From contig NW_008705573.1 of assembly GCF_000186865.1 (NCBI RefSeq), positions 1,196,855 to 1,260,854 of the forward strand: a stretch of DNA of 64,000 bases. The letters are read 5' to 3'. Positions 55,246 to 63,658 of the stretch are shown piece after piece; position 1 is the first letter of the stretch; the number at the start of each line of letters is the position of its first letter. The translations under genes and the position numbers were made by a program. Below the pieces are notes generated by a model, which made no database searches, had not been told where the DNA came from, and was given only the letters and a program-made list of their open reading frames with translations. The DNA comes from Aureococcus anophagefferens. Its lineage: Eukaryota > Sar > Pelagophyceae > Pelagomonadales > Pelagomonadaceae.

Positions 55246-58200
55246 TCACCGCTTCCGCTTGGCCGCGGCCGGCGCCTTGGCCTTCTTCCTCGGCGCCTTG
55301 GCCTTCTTCGCCTTCTTGCTGCCCTGGGCGTTGAGCTGGGCCTCCCGGTTCGCCGCGGAGAACGTGCGGTGGGGCGCGAGCTTCTCCGTGTCGCGCGGGA
55401 GCCGGAAGACCTCGTCGAACTTCTTGTGCCAGCCCATGAAGTGGAGGCCCACGTCGACGGCGTCGCCCGCCCGTGTCAGCGAGACGACGCGCGCGTCGAA
55501 CCAGACGCCCGTCTTCGCGCAGCGCGCGTCGACCTTGGCGCCCGCGACGAGCGCGTCGACGTCGAGCGTCGAGCACTCGAAGACCATGTCGTCCTCGCCC
55601 CACGTCGGCTCGGGGAAGTCGCAGCGCGCCTCCGCCGCCGGCGCGCCCCACTTGACCTGGTCCGCGCAGAAGAAGGGCTCGTCGCCGGCGTCGTCGAAAT
55701 CCGCGTGCCAAGGCACGAGGCGCCACTTCTCGCAGGCGTCGCAGGCGACCCAGCGGCTCGGCGGCCGGTCGGGCATCGCCTCGGCCAGCGCGTCGACGGC
55801 GCCGTCGCCGTTCGAGGACCGGCGCGACGCGGGCGACGCCGACGCGGACACGGCGGGCGCGGCGGCGCCGAGGAGCTCGGCGACGCACGCGTCGACGGAC
55901 GCGAAGTTCGACTCGAGCGCGCCGTCGAGCGCGGGGCTCCCGAAGCGCCGGGGCTCCCGGGGGGCGCCGTCCGGGAAGAAGAGGGCCGCGAGGTCCGCGG
56001 GCCAGGGCCGCGCGCGGCGGATCGGGTCCCGGAGCAGCTCGCCCAGCTTGCCTGTGCCGAAACCAAATCTTCAACCCGACTTCAATGTGCGCGTATTCGA
56101 ATGTTTTGACACAAGCTCTTCGGCTGGGCTTCGAGAACTCGACGAGAGCGATCGATCCGTCCAAAAATCAGCCGAATCGACTTCGATTTGACCGAGCTAG
56201 AGAATTCTCAAGTTTGGTCAGGACCACCCAAACCAGTGGTTGGTTTCGGCACAGCAGCTCGCGCCGCGCGGCCGCGTCGTAGCGCGGCGCGTCCGGCGGC
56301 GGCGACGCCGGCCGCTTCCTCTTCTCGTCCGGCGGCGGCGCGCGGGCCGCCGCGCGGAGGATCGCCGCGGCGTCGGGGCAGAGGCCGCAGCCCCTCAGGT
56401 TGTCGAAGGCGAGGCCGCCGTCGCCGAGCGCCGGCTCCGCGAGCGCGTCGAGGTCGTGCCAGCAGAGCAGCGCCTCGACCTCCGCGAAAGGGCCGTAGGT
56501 CCGCGCGGGCGCCAGCACGACGTCGTCGTCGCGGAGCCGGTCGCAGGCGCGGTACTGGGGCGCCGCCGTGTCGCCGTGCCGGAGGTTCCCGACCTCCTTC
56601 TTCTTCACGTCCACGGGCGCGGCCGCGACAGCCGGCCGCTCCGCGACGCGGACGAACGTCGCCGTCGACGCCGTCAGGAGGATGGCGTCGGCGGCGCAGG
56701 CCGCGGCCTCCCGCGCCGACGGCCGCGCCGCCGGCGCCTGCTTCCGCGCCTTCTTGGCGGGCTTCTTCGCGCACGGCGGGCACGCCGCCGGCTTCTCCAG
56801 GGCCGCGTACGCGAGCAGGCGCCGCCGGATCGCGAGGAGCGCCGCCTTGGCCTCCTGGCGCGTCGACGGGTCGCCGTCGACGGCGACGCAGGCCCGCAGC
56901 TCGGCGTCCGCGCAGTCCGCGCCAAAGGCCGCGAGGTCGCGGAGCGACGAAAGCAGCGCGTCGGCCGTGCCCGCGGCCCCCAGGACCTCGAGGGGCGGCG
57001 CGTTGGCGCCGTAGGCCACGCCCCGCAGGTCGCAGACGCGCCGGGCGACGGACACGGCGCAGGCGAGCGCCTGGACGCGCTGCTCGAGGACCAGCCGGGC
57101 CCGCGACGCGGCCGTCTTCTTCGCCGCGCTCGCGAAGTCCTTCTCCATGCGCAGGAGCGCGTAGGGCAGCTGGCCCCGCTCGAACTCGAGGAAGCCGACG
57201 AGCTCGCCGACGTAGCGGTCGAGCCAGGCCGCGCGCGCGTCGCCGGCCTTCTCGAAGAACGCGTCGCGGAAGCCGTGGCGCGCGAGCGCGGCCGCGGCGG
57301 CCGCGTCGTTCTTCGCGCTCGGCAGGCAGGACCGCAGGAGCATGGCGAAGGCGTCGAGGGGCCCGTGGGCCCGCCGGAGGCACTGCTGGAGCTCGTCCGC
57401 GCAGACGAGCTCGACGAAGGACCCGCGGCACGCCGGGCTCCCGCAGAGGCAGACCGCGTCGCGCCACTCGCGCTCGCTCGACGTGCAGGCGCTGTAGTCG
57501 AAGCAGAGCTCCTCGCCCGCGCGCACGGGCCGCGACGTGTGCAGCGCGACGGACAGCGCGCCGCCGGGCTTCGCGAAGACCGACGACTGCAGGTTGCCGT
57601 CGCAGGAGTGGGAGCACGACGACGCCCAGTTCGCCTTGTCGCCGCCGGCGTCGACGAAGTACAACCCGTAGCCCCGCGGGTCCGCCTGGGGCCGCTCGAG
57701 CGCGATGTTGTGGAACGCCTCGGGCGCCGGGTGCCTGCGTGGAAACCGAATCTTCAACCCGACTTCAACGTGCGCGTATGCGACCGTTTCGACGCAAGCT
57801 CTTTGGCCGTGCTTCGAGAACTCGAGAAGAGCAGTCGATTCGTCCAAAAACCAGCCAGATCGACTTCGATTTGACCGAGCTAGAGAGGTTTGAAGTTTGG
57901 TCGGGACCACCCGAACCAGTGGTCGGTTTCCACGCAGCCGGGTGCGCGTCCGCCGCCGCGCGGCCCAACACCTCGCGGCGGCACGACGTCACCGCCGCGA
58001 GCTTCTCGAGCCAGCGGTAGGGCGGGTAGACCTCGCCGAGGTAGTCGCAGACGTACTCGTGCGCGCGGAGCCCGCCGGGCCGCGTGACGACTACTCCCGT
58101 GCCCTTGGCGCGCGCGCGGAACGGCCCGTCGCTCCCGAGCCACCGGGCGAAGCCGACGACGGCGGCGCAGGCGAAGCGCAGGGCCGGGTCCTCCGCCGCG

Positions 58201-59402
58201 TCGCCGCAGGCGACGGCCGCCGCCGTGAGCGTCGCGGGCGCGGGCTTCTCCGAGTTCGCCGCGAGCCGGCGCAGCGCGGGGATCAAGGAATCGTTCGCGA
58301 GGCGGCCCGCGTCGCCGGGGACGCCGCAAAACTCGCAGGCGAGCTCGACGGCGCGCCGCGCGTAGCAGTCCAGGCCGACCGCGGCGACCTCGTCGACGGC
58401 GCGGCCGGGGCCGCACGCCAGGGGCTCGAACGTCGGGTTCATAGCGGCGGCCTCGGCCGCGCACGCGCGCCGCGCGGTCTCCGCGGCCACGGCGTCGACG
58501 ACGGACGCGACGACGAGCGCGTCCTGGTCCACGTCGCCGTCGGCGACGTACTCCTTGCGCCACGCGTCGCCGATGGAATCGTCGTCGACGGCGTAGGGGC
58601 TCACGACGACGCCCGGCGGCACGTTTTGGACGGCGAGCGCCGCGCGGACGCTGGCCGCCTGCGCGGCGTCGGCGCCGGGGAAGGCCGCGTAGCCGCCCGC
58701 GAGGAACTCGTAGTCGCGGTCGCGGCCGCGGTCCTTGGACAGCGTCGGCCGGTAGGGCCACGGGCACAGCGGGTCGCGGTTCCGCGCCATGCAGGCCTCG
58801 GCGATGCGCTTCATGGCGACCGTGCCCGCCTCGAAGCAGCACCGCTCGGCGTACCCGTCGACGACGGCGAGGGCCGCGTCCGCCGCGGCGCCGTCGCGCG
58901 CGAGCGCGGCGGCGAGCGCCGCGCGCGCGGCGGCCCAGTCGAGGTCGCCGCAGGCCGCGCCGGCGGCGACGCGGTCCTCGTCGCCGATGGCGCCGCCGAT
59001 CGTCGGCGCGGCGCAGCGCCGCGCGGCCTCGCCCGCCGCGTAGGCCCGCGCGGCGGCCGCGGCGGTTTCGGGAGGCCGCGCGAACGCGCCGTGCCGGGCC
59101 AGGGCCTCGACCTCCGCGACGCACCGGACGTCGGGCTTCTTGGCCCGGAGCAGGCGCTGCAGGGCGTCGCCGGTCCGCGGCGCCTGCGCGACGGCGGCGA
59201 GGGCCGGGAAGCGCTGGGAGACGACGTCCAAGGCCTTGAGGAGCACGGACGTGTCGTCGGCGCCGACGAGCACGACGCCCTCGGGACGCGGCTCGCGCTT
59301 CGGCCGCTTGCGCTGCTGCGGCGGTGGTTCAAGCTCGTTGGCTGGACTAGGCGCCGGGAGCTGGGCGGCGCCCGCGCAGCCGTCGTTTGCGGAGGAGTCC
59401 AT
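55246..59402 (-). CDS. ATXR3/SDG2-like histone H3K4 methyltransferase with CW zinc finger, three exons
   Basis: Exons 59402-57946, 57734-56263 and 56051-55246 give 1,244 residues. The SET domain (residues ~440-600) has the ATXR3 pattern: TGVVVTRPGGLRAHEYVCDY LGEVYPPYRWLEK, PEAFHNIALERPQADPRGYG, ANWASSCSHSCDGNLQSSV, LHTSRPVRAGEELCFDYSAC TSSEREW and post-SET CLCGSPACRGSFVEL. The domain is interrupted by the first intron and is exact only after splicing. A large helical middle region follows. The C-terminus carries a CW-type zinc finger (RWVACDACEKWRLVPWHADF ... FFCADQ), which reads H3K4 methylation in other proteins, then a Tudor-like stretch (DARCAKTGVWFDARVVSLTR, GLHFMGWHKKFDEVFRLPRD) and a basic Lys/Ala tail. 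A writer coupled to a reader of the same mark is the inferred role. Confidence 0.9.
56052..56254 (-). mobile_element. Introner element, family A, 203 bp, GTGCCG-type ends
   Basis: Ends CTGTGCCGAAACCAA and TTGGTTTCGGCACAG (on the minus strand) are perfect inverted repeats that differ from those at 52604 by matched changes at both ends. The 8-bp flanks on the coding strand are GCGAGCTG and GCAAGCTG (one mismatch). The intron 56262-56052 is GC-AG and joins AARR to KLGELL. Interior nearly identical to 52604. Confidence 0.95.
57735..57937 (-). mobile_element. Introner element, family A, 203 bp, GCGTGG-type ends
   Basis: Ends CTGCGTGGAAACCGA and TCGGTTTCCACGCAG are perfect inverted repeats. The target duplication GCACCCGG on the coding strand is exact (57945-57938 and 57734-57727). 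The intron 57945-57735 is GC-AG, inside the SET domain, and joins AADAHPA to PEAFHNIALE. Confidence 0.96.
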
Positions 59403-59496
59403 TGCTGCTCGATTTCAAAACCTAGGTTCATCAAGTCCTCAACGAGGCCTTGCGCGACACGCCTCGCGAAGGACGTCGTCTTACGTACGCCCCTCC

Positions 59497-60354
59497 CTAG
59501 AGCCCGAAGCAGGCGTCGAAGAGGCGCTCCCGGTTGCCGGAGCTGCCCGGCGCCGGCAGGAAGAGGTGGCGCGCGCCGCCGTTGATCGTCGCGAGGTCGT
59601 CGTAGTCGTCGCGGCGCGCGTCGCCCTTGGACGACGCGAAGGCGAGGACGTCGTGGAGGACGACGTCGGGCACGCGGCCCAGGGCCGCGCCCGTCGACCG
59701 CCCGCGGACCGCCGCGGCGAGGAGCGTCTCGACGCGGGCCTGGAAGTCGGGCTTGAAGAACTGGTGGCGCTCGGGCCGCCAGATCTGCGCGAAGCGCCGG
59801 AAGGACACGCCCGCGTAGACGACGCGCTCGTAGGCGTTGTAGTCGAGCGCGGGCAGCCGCGGCGCGTCGGCCGGGCAGTAGACGAAGTCCAAGCGGTCGA
59901 GGCAGCGCGCGCGTTTCGCGCGGTTGATGAACTCCGTGTAGGTGGGCCGCGGCAGCGGCAGGAGCTTGTTCTTGCGGGGGTCGCCGCTGTAGACGCCGCC
60001 GTCGCGCATGGCGCAGTAGTCGCGGGCCGTGAAGTCGAAGTCCTCGCGGTTCGAGCGCTTCGCGGCCTTGACGCGTTCGCCGTCGTCCGTCAGCGCGGAG
60101 TCGCCGCCCGTGCCGTAGGTCTTGCCGTTGGCGTGGACGACGAGCAGGCGCCCGACGAGGGGCCGCGACGGCGGCGCCGGGGTTTCGTCGCGCGCGTCGC
60201 TGCTGGGCTTGGGCTTGTTGTAGTCCGGCGCCGTGCAGGCGCGGCGCGGCCGCTTCCGGCCGGGCTCCTCGGGCGTGGGTCGGCTGCGTTCGGCTTCCAC
60301 CTTTTCGAGGGCGTCGGTGGCGAGCTTCGCGATGTGCTTGATCGACGTGTCCAT
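59497..60354 (-). CDS. Hypothetical protein, possibly nuclear
   Basis: 285 residues from ATG 60354. A helical start (IKHIAKLATDALEKVEAE) leads to a basic stretch (PGRKRPRRACTAPDYNKPKP) resembling a nuclear localisation signal. The rest has aromatic, protein-like composition: PLVGRLLVVHANGKTYGTGG, REDFDFTARDYCAMRDGGVY, LPLPRPTYTEFINRAKRARC LDRLDFVYC, YERVVYAGVSFRRFAQIWRP ERHQFFKPDF. No family recognised. Its promoter region holds a 45-bp tandem duplication. Confidence 0.65.
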   Translation of the reverse strand: MDTSIKHIAKLATDALEKVEAERSRPTPEEPGRKRPRRACTAPDYNKPKPSSDARDETPAPPSRPLVGRLLVVHANGKTYGTGGDSALTDDGERVKAAKRSNREDFDFTARDYCAMRDGGVYSGDPRKNKLLPLPRPTYTEFINRAKRARCLDRLDFVYCPADAPRLPALDYNAYERVVYAGVSFRRFAQIWRPERHQFFKPDFQARVETLLAAAVRGRSTGAALGRVPDVVLHDVLAFASSKGDARRDDYDDLATINGGARHLFLPAPGSSGNRERLFDACFGL

Positions 60355-60355
60355 G

Positions 60356-60445
60356 CTAGCTTTTTGAACGCGAGCTACCAGCTCATACGCCGAGCCAAAG
60401 CTAGCTTTTTGAACGCGAGCTCCAGCTCATACGCCGAGCCAAAGC
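60356..60445. repeat. Tandem duplication, period 45 bp
   Basis: Agctttttgaacgcgagct followed by ccagctcatacgccgagcca occurs twice, starting at about 60358 and 60403 (the second lacks one base). It lies directly upstream of the ATG of the minus-strand gene (60354) and about 50 bp before the plus-strand ATG at 60498, so it is probably shared promoter or 5' UTR. Confidence 0.9.
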
Positions 60446-60497
60446 CCTCTTGAAACTAAGACCGTGTTGCCTTCATCTTGCCTTCTGCAACGCGGCG

Positions 60498-61262
60498 ATG
60501 TTGACGTCGAAGAAGGCAGACTATTTCGAGCCCGTCAGCATGGATGAAGCAGCCGGGCAGCCCGCCGTGCTCGTCCGGCGACGCGCCCTCATCCCCTTTT
60601 TTGCCGCCGCGCTGTCCGTCGCTGGCGTCTTCGCCCTGACGGCGCGCAGGAGGGACCCGGTCGCGACGGAGACCAACTTGAGCTCTCTTTATCATTGCAA
60701 GAACGGCGACCCGGGCGTCGCGACGCGCTACGAGAACGGCGAGTGGGGCACGGTGACGGGCGACTGGTACATTCTCGCTCAAACGACGGACGCCGGGACC
60801 TACGACTGCGGCAGGATGATCTTCGGCCTCCGGGGCAGCGACGACCTCATCCTCCGGCAGGAGATGCTCTACGTCGGCACGTCGGACGACGACGACCACG
60901 ACTTCTTCACGTCCGGCACGGACTACTGGTTCAACGTCACAGAAAAACAGGTGAAGCGCAAGGTCCCGGGCAAGTGGGAGCGGACCGCGGACGACAACGA
61001 CGGCTGGAGTTCCGTGCCGCTCGTGGGCACCTACAAGGGGAGCAAGTGGTTCGCCTGGTACACCTGCGGGCCCGACGCCGCGTCCATGAAGCGCGGCTAC
61101 GCCTACGTGCTCAAGGACTCGAAGGACGCGGACGACGCGTTCTACAAGGAGGTCAAGAAGAAGCTCAAGAAGCTCGGCCTCTTCGACTACTCGTCCGGGT
61201 TCACCAAGTACCCCCAGTCCGACGACTGCGACTATACGTGGCCGACGGCCGGGCTGAGGTAA
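60498..61262 (+). CDS. Single-pass membrane protein with lipocalin-like luminal part
   Basis: 254 residues from ATG 60498 (an in-frame upstream start at 60450 is possible). A cytosolic leader (LTSKKADYFEPVSMDEA) and one hydrophobic segment (ALIPFFAAALSVAGVFALTA) precede a ~190-residue domain. GTVTGDWYILAQTTD at its start, a DC pair (AGTYDCGRMIFGLRG) and GYAYVLKDSKDADDAFYKEV KKKLKKLGLFDYSS near its end are compatible with a lipocalin-type barrel (GxW motif then Cys, C-terminal helix). An N-glycosylation motif (FNVTEKQ) is present. The assignment is weak; function unknown. Confidence 0.6.
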   Translation: MLTSKKADYFEPVSMDEAAGQPAVLVRRRALIPFFAAALSVAGVFALTARRRDPVATETNLSSLYHCKNGDPGVATRYENGEWGTVTGDWYILAQTTDAGTYDCGRMIFGLRGSDDLILRQEMLYVGTSDDDDHDFFTSGTDYWFNVTEKQVKRKVPGKWERTADDNDGWSSVPLVGTYKGSKWFAWYTCGPDAASMKRGYAYVLKDSKDADDAFYKEVKKKLKKLGLFDYSSGFTKYPQSDDCDYTWPTAGLR

Positions 61263-61371
61263 CTCGTGCGCTGAACGTTGCAAGTTGAGGTTCAACTTGA
61301 GACTGAACAGAACGATGGCTTCCTCGATGGTTAACTCGATGGGCGCTGCGGCAGCCTAGCCGGCGTTCCCG

Positions 61372-63303
61372 ATGGGCGCCTGCTCGTCGTCGAAGGTCGC
61401 CGTCGGCCCCGCGTCGCCGGCGCAGATGAAGCGGCAGGACACGGCGCACGCGCTCGTCGCGGCGGCGGAGCTCGGCGCCGGGGCCGCGGCCAGCTCCGTC
61501 GTCGGCGGCGTCGTCTCCCAGAGCGTCGCCGGCGCCGCGGGCGAAGCGTTGCTGGGCGTCGCCAAGGAGCTGCCCTGGATCGCGCCCGTCGCGTTTCTCA
61601 TCGGGTCCGTCGTCCAGGCGGCCCACGACGCCAGGAGCCTCAAGGCGGACGCGCGGGCCTTCGTGCGCGTCGTGCGCTCCGTCGAGGGCGTGCTCGAGCA
61701 GGCCGCCGTAGACGGCAAGCTCGCGGGCGCCGCCGCGCCGTGCGCGCTCATCAAGGAGGCCCTGGAGGCGGGCCTCGCGCACGTGCAGAAGCTGGAGACG
61801 CAGAGCGTCTGCGTCGCCATGCTCCTCAGCGGCCGCGACGGCGAAACCTTCGCGGAACTGCAGGACCAGCTCCACCGCGCCTGCGACCTGCTGGCCCTGG
61901 CCTGCGCGGCGGACACGGCGCTGCTCGTCAGGGAGTCCTACGACCAGGAGACGCGGCTCGCGGAGGACGTCGAGGCGGCCGGCGGCGCCGCGGCCGTCGC
62001 GCGCGACCCGGCGCTGCGGGCGAAAATCGCGGCGTCGCTGTCGGCGGCGGACCGGGTCATCGTCGCCACGGTCGCGCACGAGGTCGAGGCGTCGCGGCAC
62101 GCGCTCGAAGCGAAGCTGGAGGCGAAGTTCGCCGCCGACGCCGCGGAGCGCGAAAAGCGGCACGAGACCATGCTCCGCCAGCTGTCGACGCTGACGCACG
62201 TCGTGGGCGCCATCGCGCGCATGCGCGCGGGCGGCGACGATGAGAAACGAGCGGCGATGGACGGCGCGGCCGTCGCCCGGGAGGTGCAGGAGAAGATGCC
62301 GCTGCCGGCGGCCGAGCCCGCGCGGCTTCGGGCGCTCGACAAGACGCAGCTCGAGGCCCTCGTCGGCGACGGCGACCTCCGCGACCTGGTCAACGAGGCG
62401 CGGGAGGTCCACGAGGCCGACGTGTCGTGGATCGGCACCGTGGGCCTCGAGGACCAGACGTACCTCGCGACGGACCTCAAGGGCGCGGCGCCGGGCGCGC
62501 TCGACGGCGTCGTCGTGCCCCGGCCGCTGAGCCAGTGCCAGCACGTCGTCGCCTCCGGGCAGGCGCGGACGTCCATGGTCGCGACGTCGCCGGACGTCTT
62601 CGCCATGGCCGGGCCCGAGGTCGCGGCGGCGGCCGAGGCGGGCCACGCGGGCGTCGCGCGGTTTTTAGAAACGACGGGGGCGGCCATGGACCCGGCGACG
62701 GCCGCGGACGCGCGGCTCAAGCACGCCGCGCCGGGCGGCACCGCGACCGCGGGGCCCTACCGCACACTGGTGCAGCTCGCGACGGACGACGCCGTGCAGT
62801 ACCGCGGCGTGCCCGTCCGGGTCCACGGCGAGGCGGTGTGCACGCTCTGCACCATGGGCAAGAAGACGGAGGACGTCTCGAAGCTCGAGTCGCTCGCGGC
62901 CCGGGCCGGGCAGCTGCTCGAGCGCAAGGCGGCCGCGCGGGCCGCCGCCGCGGAGGTCGTCGCCCCGGCCGCGCCCGTCGTCGTCCCGGTCGCGCCGGTC
63001 GTCGTCCCGGTCGCGCCGGAGCCCGCGGCCGCGCCGCGGCCCGCGCGGCCCCCGGCCGTCGCGCGGCCCGCGGCCCCCGCGGACGGCGACGTCGGCCGCT
63101 GGCTCGCAGCGCGGCGCCTCGGGGCCTTCGCCCCGGGCCTCGCGGCGCTCGGCGTCGAGACCGTCGAGGACCTCCACGACGCCACCGCGGAAGACGCGGC
63201 GGAGCTGGGCATGACGCGCGTCCAGTCGAACCGGCTCCGCCGCGAGGCCATCAAGAGCCTCGGGGCGTGCCCGGTCTGCGCGCGCTACGGGAGCGGCGGC
63301 TAA
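61372..63303 (+). CDS. Protein with myristoylation motif, MLKL/HeLo-like helical bundle, GAF-like and SAM domains
   Basis: 643 residues from ATG 61372. The N-terminus MGACSSSK fits N-myristoylation with a palmitoylatable Cys4. Residues ~45-270 form a four-helix-bundle-like region (ELPWIAPVAFLIGSVVQAAH, ARAFVRVVRSVEGVLEQAAV, VQKLETQSVCVAMLLSGRDG, LQDQLHRACDLLALACAADT) that resembles MLKL/HeLo/RPW8-type membrane-acting bundles. Residues ~320-520 resemble a GAF domain (ADVSWIGTVGLEDQTYLATD, RPLSQCQHVVASGQART, QYRGVPVRVHGEAVCTLCTM GKK). The C-terminal ~65 residues are a SAM domain (VGRWLAARRLGAFAPGLAAL GVETVEDLHDATAEDAAELG MTR). The combination suggests a membrane-associated signalling protein; any role in cell death is speculation. 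Confidence 0.78.
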   Translation: MGACSSSKVAVGPASPAQMKRQDTAHALVAAAELGAGAAASSVVGGVVSQSVAGAAGEALLGVAKELPWIAPVAFLIGSVVQAAHDARSLKADARAFVRVVRSVEGVLEQAAVDGKLAGAAAPCALIKEALEAGLAHVQKLETQSVCVAMLLSGRDGETFAELQDQLHRACDLLALACAADTALLVRESYDQETRLAEDVEAAGGAAAVARDPALRAKIAASLSAADRVIVATVAHEVEASRHALEAKLEAKFAADAAEREKRHETMLRQLSTLTHVVGAIARMRAGGDDEKRAAMDGAAVAREVQEKMPLPAAEPARLRALDKTQLEALVGDGDLRDLVNEAREVHEADVSWIGTVGLEDQTYLATDLKGAAPGALDGVVVPRPLSQCQHVVASGQARTSMVATSPDVFAMAGPEVAAAAEAGHAGVARFLETTGAAMDPATAADARLKHAAPGGTATAGPYRTLVQLATDDAVQYRGVPVRVHGEAVCTLCTMGKKTEDVSKLESLAARAGQLLERKAAARAAAAEVVAPAAPVVVPVAPVVVPVAPEPAAAPRPARPPAVARPAAPADGDVGRWLAARRLGAFAPGLAALGVETVEDLHDATAEDAAELGMTRVQSNRLRREAIKSLGACPVCARYGSGG

Positions 63304-63658
63304 TTTTGCTTCGAAGGGGGGTGCCGGGGGGGGACGCGTCGGGCGCGGCGCGACGAGGGCCTACTCGACGAGGCGTACGCCGGCGACGTCCTCGTTCGAG
63401 GCCTGCCTCGCGGTCGACCAGCTCTACTGCGCTCTACTGCGTACGCCGGCGCACGGCGGCGCGCGCGCAGGAGCCTGCTGCGCGCGGCCGCACTGTCTCG
63501 ATGTCTCGCCGGGGCTTTTCCTCGTTCGAGGCCAGCCTCGCGGTCTACCAGCTCTAGCTCTACTGCGCCGCGGTCACCCGGTCCCTCGAGCGCAGCGGCG
63601 ACCTCGCTCCGGTTCCGGGCGTCGGGCGGCTCGAGCGTCGCGCGCCGCCGCGCCGAAG
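63304..63658. other. Intergenic region with a direct repeat
   Basis: About 355 bp. Ctcgttcgaggcc[t/a]gcctcgcggtc followed by accagctctactgcg-like sequence occurs at 63391-63432 and again at 63521-63567 (second copy with a small internal duplication of gctct). Nothing else recognised; the right end is the promoter/5' UTR of the proteasome gene. Confidence 0.6.

Noticed and set aside
56168..57910. Coding exon extending through the introners (the frame reads into the elements at both ends)
   Set aside because: The element-derived residues match those in unrelated genes and break the SET and CW regions; removal between the target copies restores the domains.
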